Positions 13,801 to 25,900 of a stretch of 64,000 nucleotides of DNA are shown here, in pieces. The position numbers and the translations under genes are program-made. Source of the DNA: Prinia subflava (taxonomy: Eukaryota > Chordata > Aves > Passeriformes > Cisticolidae). The stretch spans positions 14,380,693-14,444,692 of the forward strand of contig NC_086257.1 in the NCBI RefSeq assembly GCF_021018805.1, in the 5' to 3' direction. The notes below the pieces were generated by a model. That model was given only the letters and a program-made list of their open reading frames with translations. It had not been told where the DNA came from and ran no database searches. The first letter of the stretch is position 1, and each line of letters opens with the position of its first letter.

Positions 13801-15307
13801 TTGGGAAGATTTAACTGAAGATGGGTTAGAAAAAAACAAGAGAGAGCAAGGACACAGAGGGGCTGTTCCAAGGGAAATAGTTATTTAGCAGCTGAAGAGC
13901 AGAGGAAAAAAAGCGCCGTGTAAAGAATTAGCTGCATCCAATTTTTATAGACTTACCCTGGTTTTTCCACACTGCAGTTACCATTATTAACTGCCTAAAC
14001 CCCCATTTCTGAACAGAAAGGAGTTATATATCTGAAAAGCAAGTTTGAAAAACCCAGGCCTTAGGCTCTCTCAGACCCACTGCATCTATGCAGTGACTGC
14101 AGAACGCAGGGTGGTGAGCTCTGCTCGCTTCTTCCAGGACTGTGGGCTTGCATTAGTGTAAGGCACAGGAGATGCTACAGCATTTAATTTCAGAGCTGCC
14201 TTCTGAGCCAGAGCAGCTGTCTGAGATAACAGGCCAGAGTGAAGGAACGGGATTGCCATGAACTGTGTATGAGTGAACCTTGTGAGAATTCTTCACAAGG
14301 AACTCCCACCCCTCCTACCCCTGGACAAAGGGAGGCTGGATTAATTTAATGTGAGGTGGGAAGACACGTAATTAAAGAATTCACTCCGCATAGAAGTGTG
14401 TTGCAGTTAAATGGGGGACAGACTCTGAGGAGTCTTGAGCAGTTTGTGTTGAGTTTGATTTAAGCCAACATCCTCATTAATGGTGTATGCAATAGGAGAC
14501 AGTACTCCTAGAAAAAATCCGTGGTTTGTGCCAAGTTGGGATTCACTTTGAAGGATATAGCCTGAATTAAAGTATCATCTTGATACATGGGAGAAGTACT
14601 CAAAATCAATAGAGCAGAATTCAGTAAAGACAAGTTTCTTATGAGTTACGCTCCAGGAAGAAGACTTAAGTGCACAGATAAAGTATGAAAAATATGGAAG
14701 GCAGCAACACTGCAGGACAGAAACAGGAGCCTAAAGTGGACCACAAATTGAACATGAGTCAAGATTGCTTGGGAATCTTTTTATAAAAAAGGCACTTTTC
14801 AGTCCAGCTCTGAATGGATGTCATTAGGAAGAAGGGCTGTTATTTTGCTCCTCAGGTGAAGGACTGGAACCCGTTCTGGGTACTCTACTTAGGATAATTA
14901 CACAAAAATTTGTAAAAATAAAGAAGGCTAGGAGGAAAAGACATAGGAAGAAAACAATATTGTTTAGAGGAAAAAATATGAAATACTGGGAGGATGGAGT
15001 GCATTTACTTTGTTTTTTGGTGGAAGAGAGAAGGTTAAGTATGGCACAAAGGCATCAAGACCATGTCAGGCAAGTATCTGTAAGGATTGGGTTTGGTATG
15101 TTTGCTGCTATCTCAGAGCAGATCAAGAGATTTTAGATCTCTGGAGATACTCCTGGCCCTGAAGTCAGTGATTGATACAACAGCAGTATTTCCACATTAA
15201 AATGATGCTTGACTGCTTGAGTGTCTTCTAAGCAAAGACATTTGGAATCGTATTCCATCCTCATCTTGTGCATCTGCAGTCAGTGAATTAATTTCTATAT
15301 ATACATA

Positions 15308-15358
15308 GCAGGCTGTAGGCGCAGGCACGTCACTGACCTGGGATGGCAGGCTGTAGGC
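15308..15358 (+). repeat. Direct repeat, 13-bp unit, 38-bp period
   Basis: GCAGGCTGTAGGC occurs at 15308-15320 and again at 15346-15358. This is a small local duplication without other features. Confidence 0.7.
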
Positions 15359-16430
15359 ACTCTGTGTATTTTAATTCTGTTCAATTCCTCTTCTTCCACT
15401 TTTTGAGACCTGTTTGATTACCAATGGCATTACAAGTCATTGAGCACTGTTAATAACCCCAGTTAATCACAGCAGCACATTTCCCCTTGAAAGAGTTCAA
15501 ATGGTGAGAGTGAGCCCAGCCAAGTTTAATGCCTCCACTGCAGAGATGATGTGCTCCCAGCTCTCACTGCAGGGCCATCAGGACCAGGCAAAAAAAGAGC
15601 TGCAAATGTTTAGTGCTTCCATGAGCTGGCTCTCCTGGAGTCTCATTGGTTTCTCAGATGAGGCTGAAGACTTTCATATGGTTTGGGCCAGGATAATAAT
15701 TACAATCCAGTTTTGCACACAGAAATTCGTTTGCTGTATGCTTTTTGTTGCATTGGAACTCAAGCCTCATCCCACATCCTGTTGTTATTATTAATGAGCC
15801 CTGCATATAGGACAGCATAACCACTTGTAAGTCTTTAATAGCACTAATAGTCCGAGTATTTATAGGTCTTTATGCATCTTCTACTTTGCATCTACATTAC
15901 AACACAGATTTCCAATAGTATTTGGATGGGGAAAGATGCTTACAGAAGCTTTGTAGGATTTACAGACATGCTTAAATGACTTAGGTGCCTAATTCCTTTT
16001 TGATGCTCAGCTGGAGCTAAGGTGCCAGAGCTGTGTCATATCCTGAGCAAGTGAATGAACTGCACTGAAACTGCTAAATATCTACCTTGGGAGATGGGCA
16101 TCCAAGCATGTACTGTGCTCTGGTACAGTCTGGCTGTGACAGTAATTGAAGTACAAAAGACTGATGAATTTAGGTTTAAAAATGCAGGGCCAAGTTTCCA
16201 CTTGTGACCATCCACTGTGATATGACACGTACAGATCTGAAGCCATTAAACCTCAGGGTTATTACTGAACTGATGACAAAATTAAAAGAGCCGCTCAAAG
16301 TCAATTATCTTTTATGCAGAAGGCCTGTGACCCTCAAACCTGAAAGCACATCTAGCACAGAAAAGGGCATGACCTGGTTTGAGGCCAACCTTAGAAAGGT
16401 TTAAGCTGCTCTGCAAAGTAGCTGTGAAGC

Positions 16431-16640
16431 AAAAGAAACAAAAATGTTATGTAAAAAATGAAATTATTAATATTCATGCAGGTGCTAGGGAGTGACATTT
16501 CGATTCCCTAACACCAGTATTAGCATTTTGCTTTTTGTCAGCAAACTTGAATTGATTTTTAGCTCAGTTTTGCCCTTTGAGGTAAATCCATGGTAATAAA
16601 GTTGTACTTTCATAGCTTACTGATCATGCATGCATGTGTT
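16431..16640. promoter_or_regulatory. Possible intronic regulatory element (AT-rich, POU-like words)
   Basis: It contains ATTATTAATATTCATGCA (16463-16480), resembling BRN/POU binding sites, and CATGCATGCATG near 16627. Density of homeodomain-type words is higher than in the flanks. The call rests on motif content only. Confidence 0.2.
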
Positions 16641-19600
16641 GGAAAGGTGGCTGTTTTGATATAAAATGCAAGTCTGTAGAAAAAGTAATGTAGCAAGAAA
16701 CCTTTTAGTAATAACCATTTGTGTTAGCCACTGGTTTGCATTTTCAGGGTAGCTGGATAGCCTGGGGCCAGGAACATGCAGGATAAAGAAAAGTTCATCT
16801 TCCCAAATCTGGATGAAACTCAGACAGGTAGAGATCCCCTGGAAAGCAGCAGGAAGGACCAGCAGGGCTCCATCCCTCAGGAGAAACCAGCTGCAAGGGC
16901 TGTGCCTGAGCGGGGCTGGCACAGCACAGAGGTCCCTGGAGTAATGACTTGAGAGCCACAGTTGTGAGAGGTTTTTTGCCCTGCTGTTGAGGTTATTTGT
17001 CTCAGTTTAAAGAGCCATACAGTGAAAATATCGTTGCTGGCAGAAGTTCCTGGAAGAATGAAGATCTTGCAGTGCAGCTGGGCGTTCACTGCCTGCTGAG
17101 CAGTCGAAAGACCTTTGTGCTCTGATTAGAAGCCGAGTGTGACACCTTTTGTTTTCAGAAACTCCCAATTTAAATTAATCAAGCTCTAGAGCACATTCGG
17201 GCTGGCAGGACACTCAGGAAATCAGCTGGGAGCCAGGCTGGTATCTCCAGCTCTCATCTTGTTTCACTCTTACTGCCACTGCTTTGTGAGTCTCGATTTG
17301 AAAAGGATTGGCTTAGCAGAAATGGGCTTGTCACCTGTCCAAACAGCCAATCTACAATCTTCTGAATGTCTAAAGGATTTTCACTAGGCAGAACTGAAGG
17401 GTTCATCAATAATATAAAAGCAGCATTTAAAATACAGAGGAAAGTTTCATCAAGGGATTTTAAAGGTCAGAGGAGATCAGAAAAGTTTTAGCCATCTGTA
17501 GGAGGTGTATTTGTCTTCTTTGAAGACACAGAAGATTGCAATTAATATTATATCTGTATTGACAGAACAGCAGGGAAATCCTGCTGCCAGGCACAGCCAG
17601 TCACTGCCTGTCCTCTCCCTGGTAGAAGTGAAAGCCTTCCAAGAACAACCTCTGGTGTCTTCATCCAACACCGAAGAGGCTGCAGCTTTGCATTGGCACC
17701 ATCAGACCAAGATCAACATTCCAAATCCCATGAGGACCCTCGTGGCCCTTCCAAGATAGAGACAATGCACATCAATGTTTTTTCTGCTCTTCATAACATC
17801 AGTAAAATATTCAGACTCTGGGAATCATTGCCTTAAATACTCCCTTACATACAGGAGGGATGAGTGACATTGTAAATTCCCTGGAGAGTCTGGTCCCTGG
17901 TTTCTGTTCCTCCAAGTGATGAGGAGCCAAGCACACTGCAATGAAATCCTCACAGGCAGAACAAGCTGCAGCACCACTCTAGTCCTCTCAATGAGTATAT
18001 GGATTTGGACAAAATCAGACCTAGAAAGCACAAACCCTGTAACCCACTGACACCAAATTGCTGTCTGTGCAGACAGCCTCTTTTAAAAACATGCCTTTCT
18101 CCCTGAGCTGTCAGGACCCCTGTTTTGTCACAGAGCTACCCTACTGTGGCAGAACATGAGGCTGTCTCTCTACCCGCCAAATTCCTTCTTCTGTTGTGTC
18201 TTCCAGGCTCTGCCCAGGGATTTTTTTGTTGTTTTGGTTTGTTGTTGTTGCTAAATGGCTATATTTGTTTTAATAAAGAGAGGACAGATGACAGCCAAGA
18301 ATCTGAATGCATTCACTGGATCCCAAACTGTGTTAGGGGTTTTTTTCTCTTCCTTTCTCTCAACAGTGGCAGTGTTGTTGTTGCTGAGACCCAGGTCTAG
18401 TCTCAGTGTGGTTGTCCTGGGAAAACAGCTGTTTGGATAAGGTGGGAATTGATGAGGAAAAGTTACTGAAATTATTTGGTGACCTGCTCTAAAGGAGGAG
18501 AAATAAACCAAAGAGAGGAGATACCCCTGCTGCCTAGAGTGTTTCAAGCACATTTTGTGTATCTGTTGTTGCATTTTTAGGCTAAAGACACCATAAGCTC
18601 AGTAGCTGAGGGAGTGATTATATGACAGCAGTTTCCTACTAAGAGAAAAAAAATGCTTTTGCTACTCCCTGTGTACAGGTGCTGTGGGGTGGTGTATGCA
18701 ATTCCACACGGCCAAATCAGAGAGATTATCCTCTAAGGGAAGGGAGGCTTGAGGTTAATTTGTGTTTCAGTTGCTGATTGTCTTCTCCTTGTGAGCATGA
18801 GACTGCCCACAGTGCTCTCCAGCTCCAGGATTGCCATCAGTGCACACTGCAAAGGAGAGCAGCCAGGCCTGTGAGCTCTGCTCTGCTCCTCTTTCCTTTT
18901 CTCCTCAGCAGTGATCGCTCCTTGCACTGGGGCTGTTCTGTGCAAACCCCTTTCAGCCCTGGTGACACACTCGGGGAATGAATTTCTGCCCACGGCTGCT
19001 CCCAGCCATCAATCACTGTATGCTGCCTCTACTCCTTCCTTGGAAACAGCTTTTTCATGGAAATTAACCTGTTTGGCCAAGGTTGCTCACTGTTGCTGTT
19101 TGGATTATTTTCAAGAGTGAGTTGACAGCAACAGCAATAAACTGTCATGTGTTTGGGCAGGAGCCACATCTCTGCAGCACTTCCCAGCTACTCCAAGGGT
19201 TGCATACAGGAGGTTTGGAAAATTTGAGGGGTAGACCCAGAGGTTGTTGGCTGTAGAAGTGAGGCAGCTTTTTCAGCACTAAAATTTCTCCTAGGCAGAA
19301 GGAGAGAGGTTTGGGCAATGCTGAGGTTTCATCCAGGGTAGCAGAAATCCCACACAAGCAGCAGCTGCACATGTGTAGGCAGCACAATATATACAAATCA
19401 GCTTAAAATATTTAAAATACAGCATGTGTTCAACTCATGAGCCTTTTTCTGCAGCACCTGTGCAGGACTGCTGCACTGGGACATGCTGAGTATCTGTGCC
19501 TGCTGTGTGTGCTCCCGTTTCCCGTGGGGGAGTGACAGGAATGGATAAGCCTTAGCACAGTGTGACAAGCACTCCCACATCCCACAGGGCAGCCAGGATG

Positions 19601-22600
19601 GCATCGCTGCAGGGCCACCCTGCTTGCCTGCAGGGGGATCAGGGCTGTGGAGGATCCCCAGGAGGTTCCCTGCTGGCTCTCAAGGTGTTTTGAGAACAGC
19701 AGAGCTTGAATATCTGCTTCTGCAGAAGCTCTTCCCCAAATTCCTGCTATTATCACTAAGGAGAGGTGTTAAGATCTGTTTATGTACTATGAGCTGCATG
19801 TGTGAGAGCAAGGGAGGGATGGAAGACCTCTGTGCCATCCCACGGTGGACACAAGATGCTGTGTTAGCCCAGACCGGACCAGTTCACTGTTCCCAGTTCT
19901 AGTGTTGCCATGTGGGATTAAGTTGCCAGCCAAGGGGCCTTTGTCTGTCACTGCTGTGTGCATTGATTCAGGATTGCAGCAAAGAGAGGGCAATCAATGT
20001 GCTGAAACCAATTGCATGAAACTTGAATTTCAGGTGTGCAGTACTTCAAAATGACTTGCTCACTGCTGGGCTCAGGCCTTCTGTGTTGGGTTGGGATGCT
20101 GACAGAGGCCTTGGTGCTGTTACATTCTTGCTTTATCATGCCAGCAGCATTTCCCATGGGAGAACAACATGTCTCTTTCTCATTATGCTTGAAAAGTCCT
20201 ATTCCTGTGTCACATTTCTGCATGCTGGAAGTTGCCAGAGAGAAGTGGCTTCTTGCAGTCAATCAAAGTGGAAACAGAGGGGGAGAGTGTCTAAATGTTT
20301 ATAGGGCATAGTGCCTGTGACTTGTGCCTGAATGACCCATCAGAGTAGCTGAATTTCTAGATTATCTCAGTTATCTAAAACTGTGTCTCAGAAGCTTACT
20401 GTGCTGAAATAAAACATTGGAGAATAAAGAAGAAGAAATGGGAAGAGGAAGAAAAATATTTTAAGTTATGAATTGAAGGGAAGGAGTAGGTATGATATGG
20501 CAGTGCCCATATTTTGAGACTAAAGGAGATAAATTGTTTGGGTTGTTAGAGTCAACTGTCATCCTGAAAAGCATGGGAGAGAGCACATCCCTTTTCCAGT
20601 CCAGACTGCCCTAAGAAACACTCTGCAGGGTCCTTCCTGAAAGGGCTGTTGTCAGATATGATGAAGATGAAATTGCTGTGCTTCCCTGCTGTCCCCAGCA
20701 TATTTCTCCCAAAAGTGCAGGCAGTGCAGTTGTTCTGCATGGCCTGTGAATGCCAACACATCTCCCCAGTGCTCTGTCCCTGAGTGCACACCTTCAGCTT
20801 TCAAATGGCTTCTGGAGCTGAGGGATTGCCTGATACACTTCAGGAATCCCCAGCTTCTCCCTAGTCATCAGATTTGCATCAACTGTTTGGTTTCAGCAGT
20901 TTCTGAGTATCTGTCCACAAATTTTCCTAATCCCACAGTATCCTAGTCACTATCTGCACAGATTTGACCTTTCTCCCAGCAGTGCAAAGGGTGGGCAGCA
21001 GCTTAATACTGGGGGAATTTGCTTCATGAATGATTCGTGCTGGGGTGGTCCCAATCCTATTCAGTTCAGAATGAACAGTGAGAAATTGCACAATTAGAAC
21101 TCCTAACAGGAAAAAGCCCTCGAAGCACTGTGGTCACCACACCTACTTTTTATGGTTTCTTTACATGAAGTCAGTGCATGCCACAGCATCCCATCTCAGA
21201 GCCTTTCGAGGATCCACAGGTTGGAGGGGTTGTGCTGGCGAAGCTGTGAGAGGCATCTGGCTCTGTTTTGGCTTTTGATCACCAGGAGATGTGAGTGTCA
21301 GAGCGAGCAGCAGGAGTGACAGGGCTCTTCATTGTGTTGCCTGCAGGGACAGCAGCCCACTGCTCGGAGCACACGGTGTTCAGGAGTTTGCCACATTGAT
21401 AAAGGGAAAGCATATCAGGCTTTGACAAGGTACACTGGAGGCTGAACATTGTCAGCTGGAGAGTACATGCTAGCACATATACTGCATGCATAAAAAGCTA
21501 TTTATCTTTGCAAAGGAAGGAGCTGCTGACGATAGGGAATTCATTTCCATAGACCTTTCAGGGCTCTTTGATGTGCGTGTGCTCGGCATCACTGCTGAGT
21601 GACTTTCACTTTCCCAAATGTTGTGCTGCTCCTGCTAGAAAGAGAAAAAGGATGGGGCGCAGCAACATTGTGCCTTGGTGCCAGGGATCTTGGGCTGAGA
21701 AGGTGATGAGAAGTGGAGCTTTGAGGTAGTGGATCCTGCTTTGTCTGGCACACCAGTATCTTCCTGTTCTTTCATGAATGCAGTAGAGGAAAGCTTTTAC
21801 AGTGGAAGCTAGGATTCAGAAGATCCAGATCCTGACTCTGACACAGCCTTTTCTAGGATCTTATGCAACTGACCTCATTTCTCTTAGTCCATTACCTTCT
21901 CACCATGTTGAGACTTTCTTGCTAGATCCGTGTGTGATAAATGGAAATACTGTTGCTCTGCTGGTAGGCACCCTTTGTTTACCTACAGGGACCGACCTCC
22001 ACCCTGCTTGCAGCATTATGGGTTTGATCCTGCTTCTGTGAACTGCCTGTGTAAATGTGAGTATGGCGTGACAAGACAAGTATGATGGTCAGAATTGATT
22101 TTGGCAGTTTCTTATCTCTATAAAATGTCCGTTTTTCTTTTGCCATTTCCTCCCAAACACCTTCAAATCTCAACAATGACAAATTCTCCATGGGCTGAGA
22201 CCTGACAGGTACCAAGCTGGGCAGCAAAGCGCAATCCTGGAGCTGCTTTTCCAAGCTGAGTCCCACCAGGAATCCTCCATCCTGTCATGTTTCACTGAAG
22301 CCTCTCCTGGCTCAGCCCCTTCTTGTCTCTCCTTGGGGATCTACATCAGTTCCCACAACCAGCTCTGAACACAGAGTGCCTGCCACACTTCTACAGTGCC
22401 ACGGGAGGCTGGGTGCTTTGCCTATGCACCAGAACCCCCTTTCTGGACCCAGCAGACACAAACTCCCCACTGCCAAGAGCAAGGAGGAGCTTTCACTGCG
22501 TTTTCCCTGTTCTTACACCTTTCCCTTGGTGCTATTGCTGGCCACTGCCAGACTGCCAATCCGGCAGTTCTTTAGTCAGTTTTAATATATGTGTTTGAAA

Positions 22601-22734
22601 GAGGCTGGTGGCTGGAGAGGTGTGAAGACCCACAGGTCACACAGCGTGCCTGTCGTGAGCGTATGTCTGGCGTCAGGATGAAACCCGTGGCTCCAGCTGT
22701 GAGGCTGCAGCATAAAGAAGGGCTTCAGCTGCCA

Positions 22735-22985
22735 ATTAAAAGCAGCTGATGGATCAATGTCACCAGCAGACATTGTCCCCTCCATCATGACCAGTAATTA
22801 GTACACGGGGCTGCGCTGTCCTTTTACGATAATCGCTCCTTTCATTGCCCTCTTCAAAGATGGCTTTGCATACAAGACCAAGAGTGAAACCATAGCTCAT
22901 TACTTGATTGCATAATTACAGGCTGCTACAGTGTAATTTAGTTATGGATGTAATTAAATGGATCAAGGTCAAGTAGGGCTCAGGA
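22735..22985. promoter_or_regulatory. Possible conserved intronic enhancer (homeodomain, POU and ERR motifs)
   Basis: Within about 250 bp there are three TAATTA cores (22795-22800, 22913-22918, 22951-22956), a TAATTTA, a POU-Sox-like CTTTGCATACAA (22864-22875) and a perfect extended nuclear-receptor half-site TCAAGGTCA (22963-22971). This packing is typical of conserved developmental enhancers in introns of neural genes. Conservation itself cannot be seen from one sequence. Confidence 0.35.
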
Positions 22986-25900
22986 CATAAGTGGGGGTGA
23001 AAAAAGGCTGAGAACTTCCTTTAGTGCAGAACTTCCTTTTGTTGGCAACTTTAGCAGCTCAGGTCAGTGTTTTTGTGACCCTGCTGCTTGTCCCTCTGGC
23101 CTCACAAGATGGATGTGATGCTTTTCAGAAGGCTTTTCCCATGGTTGTGAGGTAGCCAGCAGTGAGGTTGTGGCTGGCTGGAGGGGTGCAAGCTCTTGGG
23201 TCATTTGAAGAGCCCCCTTGCCTTCCTGGCAGAGCTTTTCCACAGGAGTCCCTTGAGACCCCTGAACCTGATGCCTGTGTTCATGGGGACTTCGGGCTAG
23301 ACTTTGAAAAATAGAAAGTGACAACTGTTGAAGCAGGTATATTTCAAAAGAGCTTTGTAAAATTTTTTGGATCATGTAATTTGTGGGGGAAAGAAATGGG
23401 AAGATTATAGATGGAGCTTTGTTGAGGACTGTTGTTATGTAACAACAGTTGTTAGAAACAATTCAGGGGGTCTCTTCCACTCTGTACCGTCTCCATCCTG
23501 CTGCACTGGAGCATGGCTTGTGCTGCACTGTGGAATCTGCTTCCTGGATAGGGACATTACTTGGTGCACAGACTTTTCTCCCCATTCACAAAATCAAGGA
23601 AAGAAGGAACCAAAGGCATTAATGTGTGCTAAGACTTGTAATAATGAATGGACGTTCCTCAAAAAGGTAACTGAAAGTAAGTCATGCAACAAAGTTTATG
23701 GGAGGTGAGCCCTTCAGAGCAACCTAGTCTATCTACTGCCTTCCAGAGCTTGATATGAATAAATAATTTAATGGCTATTAATGTGAATGCTGCTGATTTT
23801 GAGTCTCAGTTCCTACAATATTAAGCCCTGCAGCCAGTTCTGCCCTTAAGGAACATTCTTTCTGCAAGGGCTTTGTATCCATGCAAATGTTATCTACACC
23901 CTCTGAAGAGGCTGCAGCTAAAGAATGGCTTTTGAAAATGTGTAGCACCAGGATTATCACGCCTCGTTTCTTTATCAAGTGTATGCTAAGGAAAAAAACA
24001 AAAGAACAAAACCCAAGACTTTTCAATATCAAAGTTAAATTTAGAAGGCAGACTTTTTAAAGCATCCTTGTCAGTTGAAAGTTTATTTTTTAATGACCAG
24101 CTTAAAAAGCAAAAATTTCACAGCTCTCATTATTTTTCTTTTGTGCCTCACTTGCCTCGTATTTTTTACTGCCTTCTTCTAAGTAAAATGATCCCCATGG
24201 TGCTCTTAATTTCTGCGTGTTCCTCTAAGTGCAGTTGCATGTATTTGTGAATTAGCAGTTTGCTAATATGCTTTGCTTAGGTCAGTTGAGATGAAGTAGT
24301 GTAGAAATAGTAAATAAAACCCTGTGATTTGATAAGCATTCTGCCACTTACCTGATTGAATTTTTGCTTCACAGATTTTCACCTTCTAGATAGTTCCATG
24401 TTGTGCTATATGGTGGTGGTCATTCATGGCTACACTGTTTGTGACAGGATTTTGTGACAGACTATATTTTGCCTGTTGCTGACCCCAGTGCCATAGATTG
24501 TGGGGGCAGAAGTGACTGCTCAAATCCATTAGTAGGAACAGATCATCACAGTTTCACCAGATCATTCTGCTTGCATGAAGTCCCTGCTTTTAGCTGAGTT
24601 AAATCAGTTTATCTTTTTGGGTTTCTTCTAGCACCAGAAGTTATGTTTTCACAGGACTTCTCATCTTCTCCTTCAGCTCTGTTGTTATGGAAGTGATCGT
24701 ATCAATTTTAACACAAACATTCATGAATCAGTGCATATTCCTAGAACAGAATGTTTAGTCCAGCTTTAATGATTCTTAGGGGATCCAATTGTGCTCATGT
24801 TGCTGCGCTAATGATTCAGGACTTAGTATTGATAAAAACAGATGGAAACTAAGAAATATTGCAAATGGTAAGGAAGGACTGTTATGCCCATAAGCAAATG
24901 GTTTCTCTTTTGTGGGGCTTTTTTGGTTCAGTGGGGCCTTTTCCCCTCCCCCAGTTCTGTAACAGCACAGAAGAAAGCAGGAATGACATGGTTCTTCTCC
25001 AGTGATATAGTCAGGACAGCTCTGAGTTTTCCTTCCCCATCAACATGTTTGCTAGAATATATAAACAAGATTCCTTTAAAATTTATCATGCTAAGGAGAA
25101 CATTTTCAAACCTCAGAAGAATCCAGCTGTGATGTGTAGTCAACTCCAGGCTTTCTGCAAGCCAGGTACTGATTTCAAATGGCAGGCTCAGGTACTGTTT
25201 TGTTGTTTCTATGGCCAGTGTAGCTGTTTGTGGATGTTGGTGGTATGTGATTTTTGGAAGGATTTGTGTTACTATATCCAGTGTGGCTGAGGCATTTGAG
25301 ATCATAAAGGAACAATCTGAAATGTGAACTCCACATGGCAGAAGAGGACCTTGTGTACAGCCCCACCCAGGTTATAGCAGGCTGCTCATGTCCCTGCTTT
25401 CCAGAGGGCATACAGGGCCCTCAGCACCTTATAAGAACACTGACATTTCACATCATCACATGCCTGCTTTATTATACCCCACTGCAGCAAGCCAACTATC
25501 TCAGATATCTCTGGGATTAGTGCTTTAGTTGGACCAGGATTGCACTTCTGGAAAAATCCCTCCAGTCACCTTCGCATGCAGCTCTTCTTTGCGCCACAGA
25601 GTGGTTCAGGCTGTGCAAACCAGCTTCATTTCTGGGTGAAATATACTGAAGGGTTCTCTTTGGGAGTACCCCTAAAATGCTAGATAATCAGACCATGGGA
25701 CCAGCTGGCAGCTAGACCAGACTGAATCCATCCTGAAAAGTCTACAGTGCCAGCATCCAGCCCTTGCCACCGACTGTTTCACGCTATTTGGTCCTACACA
25801 GTCTGTGTAAAAAATAATCAAATGCCTCCAGATCTAATTGTAAACCCTGGATCTCACTGAGCCTGCATGCTGCAATAAGTAGCTACAAAGAGAAAGCAGT

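Larger units (their letters stand above)
9412..22734 (+). other. FGF12: FGF12 intron 3, second part
   Basis: No exon or recognisable transposon. It holds the palindrome at 10801, a 13-bp direct repeat near 15308, and AT-rich stretches near 14340-14400 and 16430-16640 with homeodomain/POU-like words. A 93-codon + strand frame at 11413-11694 matches nothing I recognise and has no visible splice partners. Confidence 0.65.
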
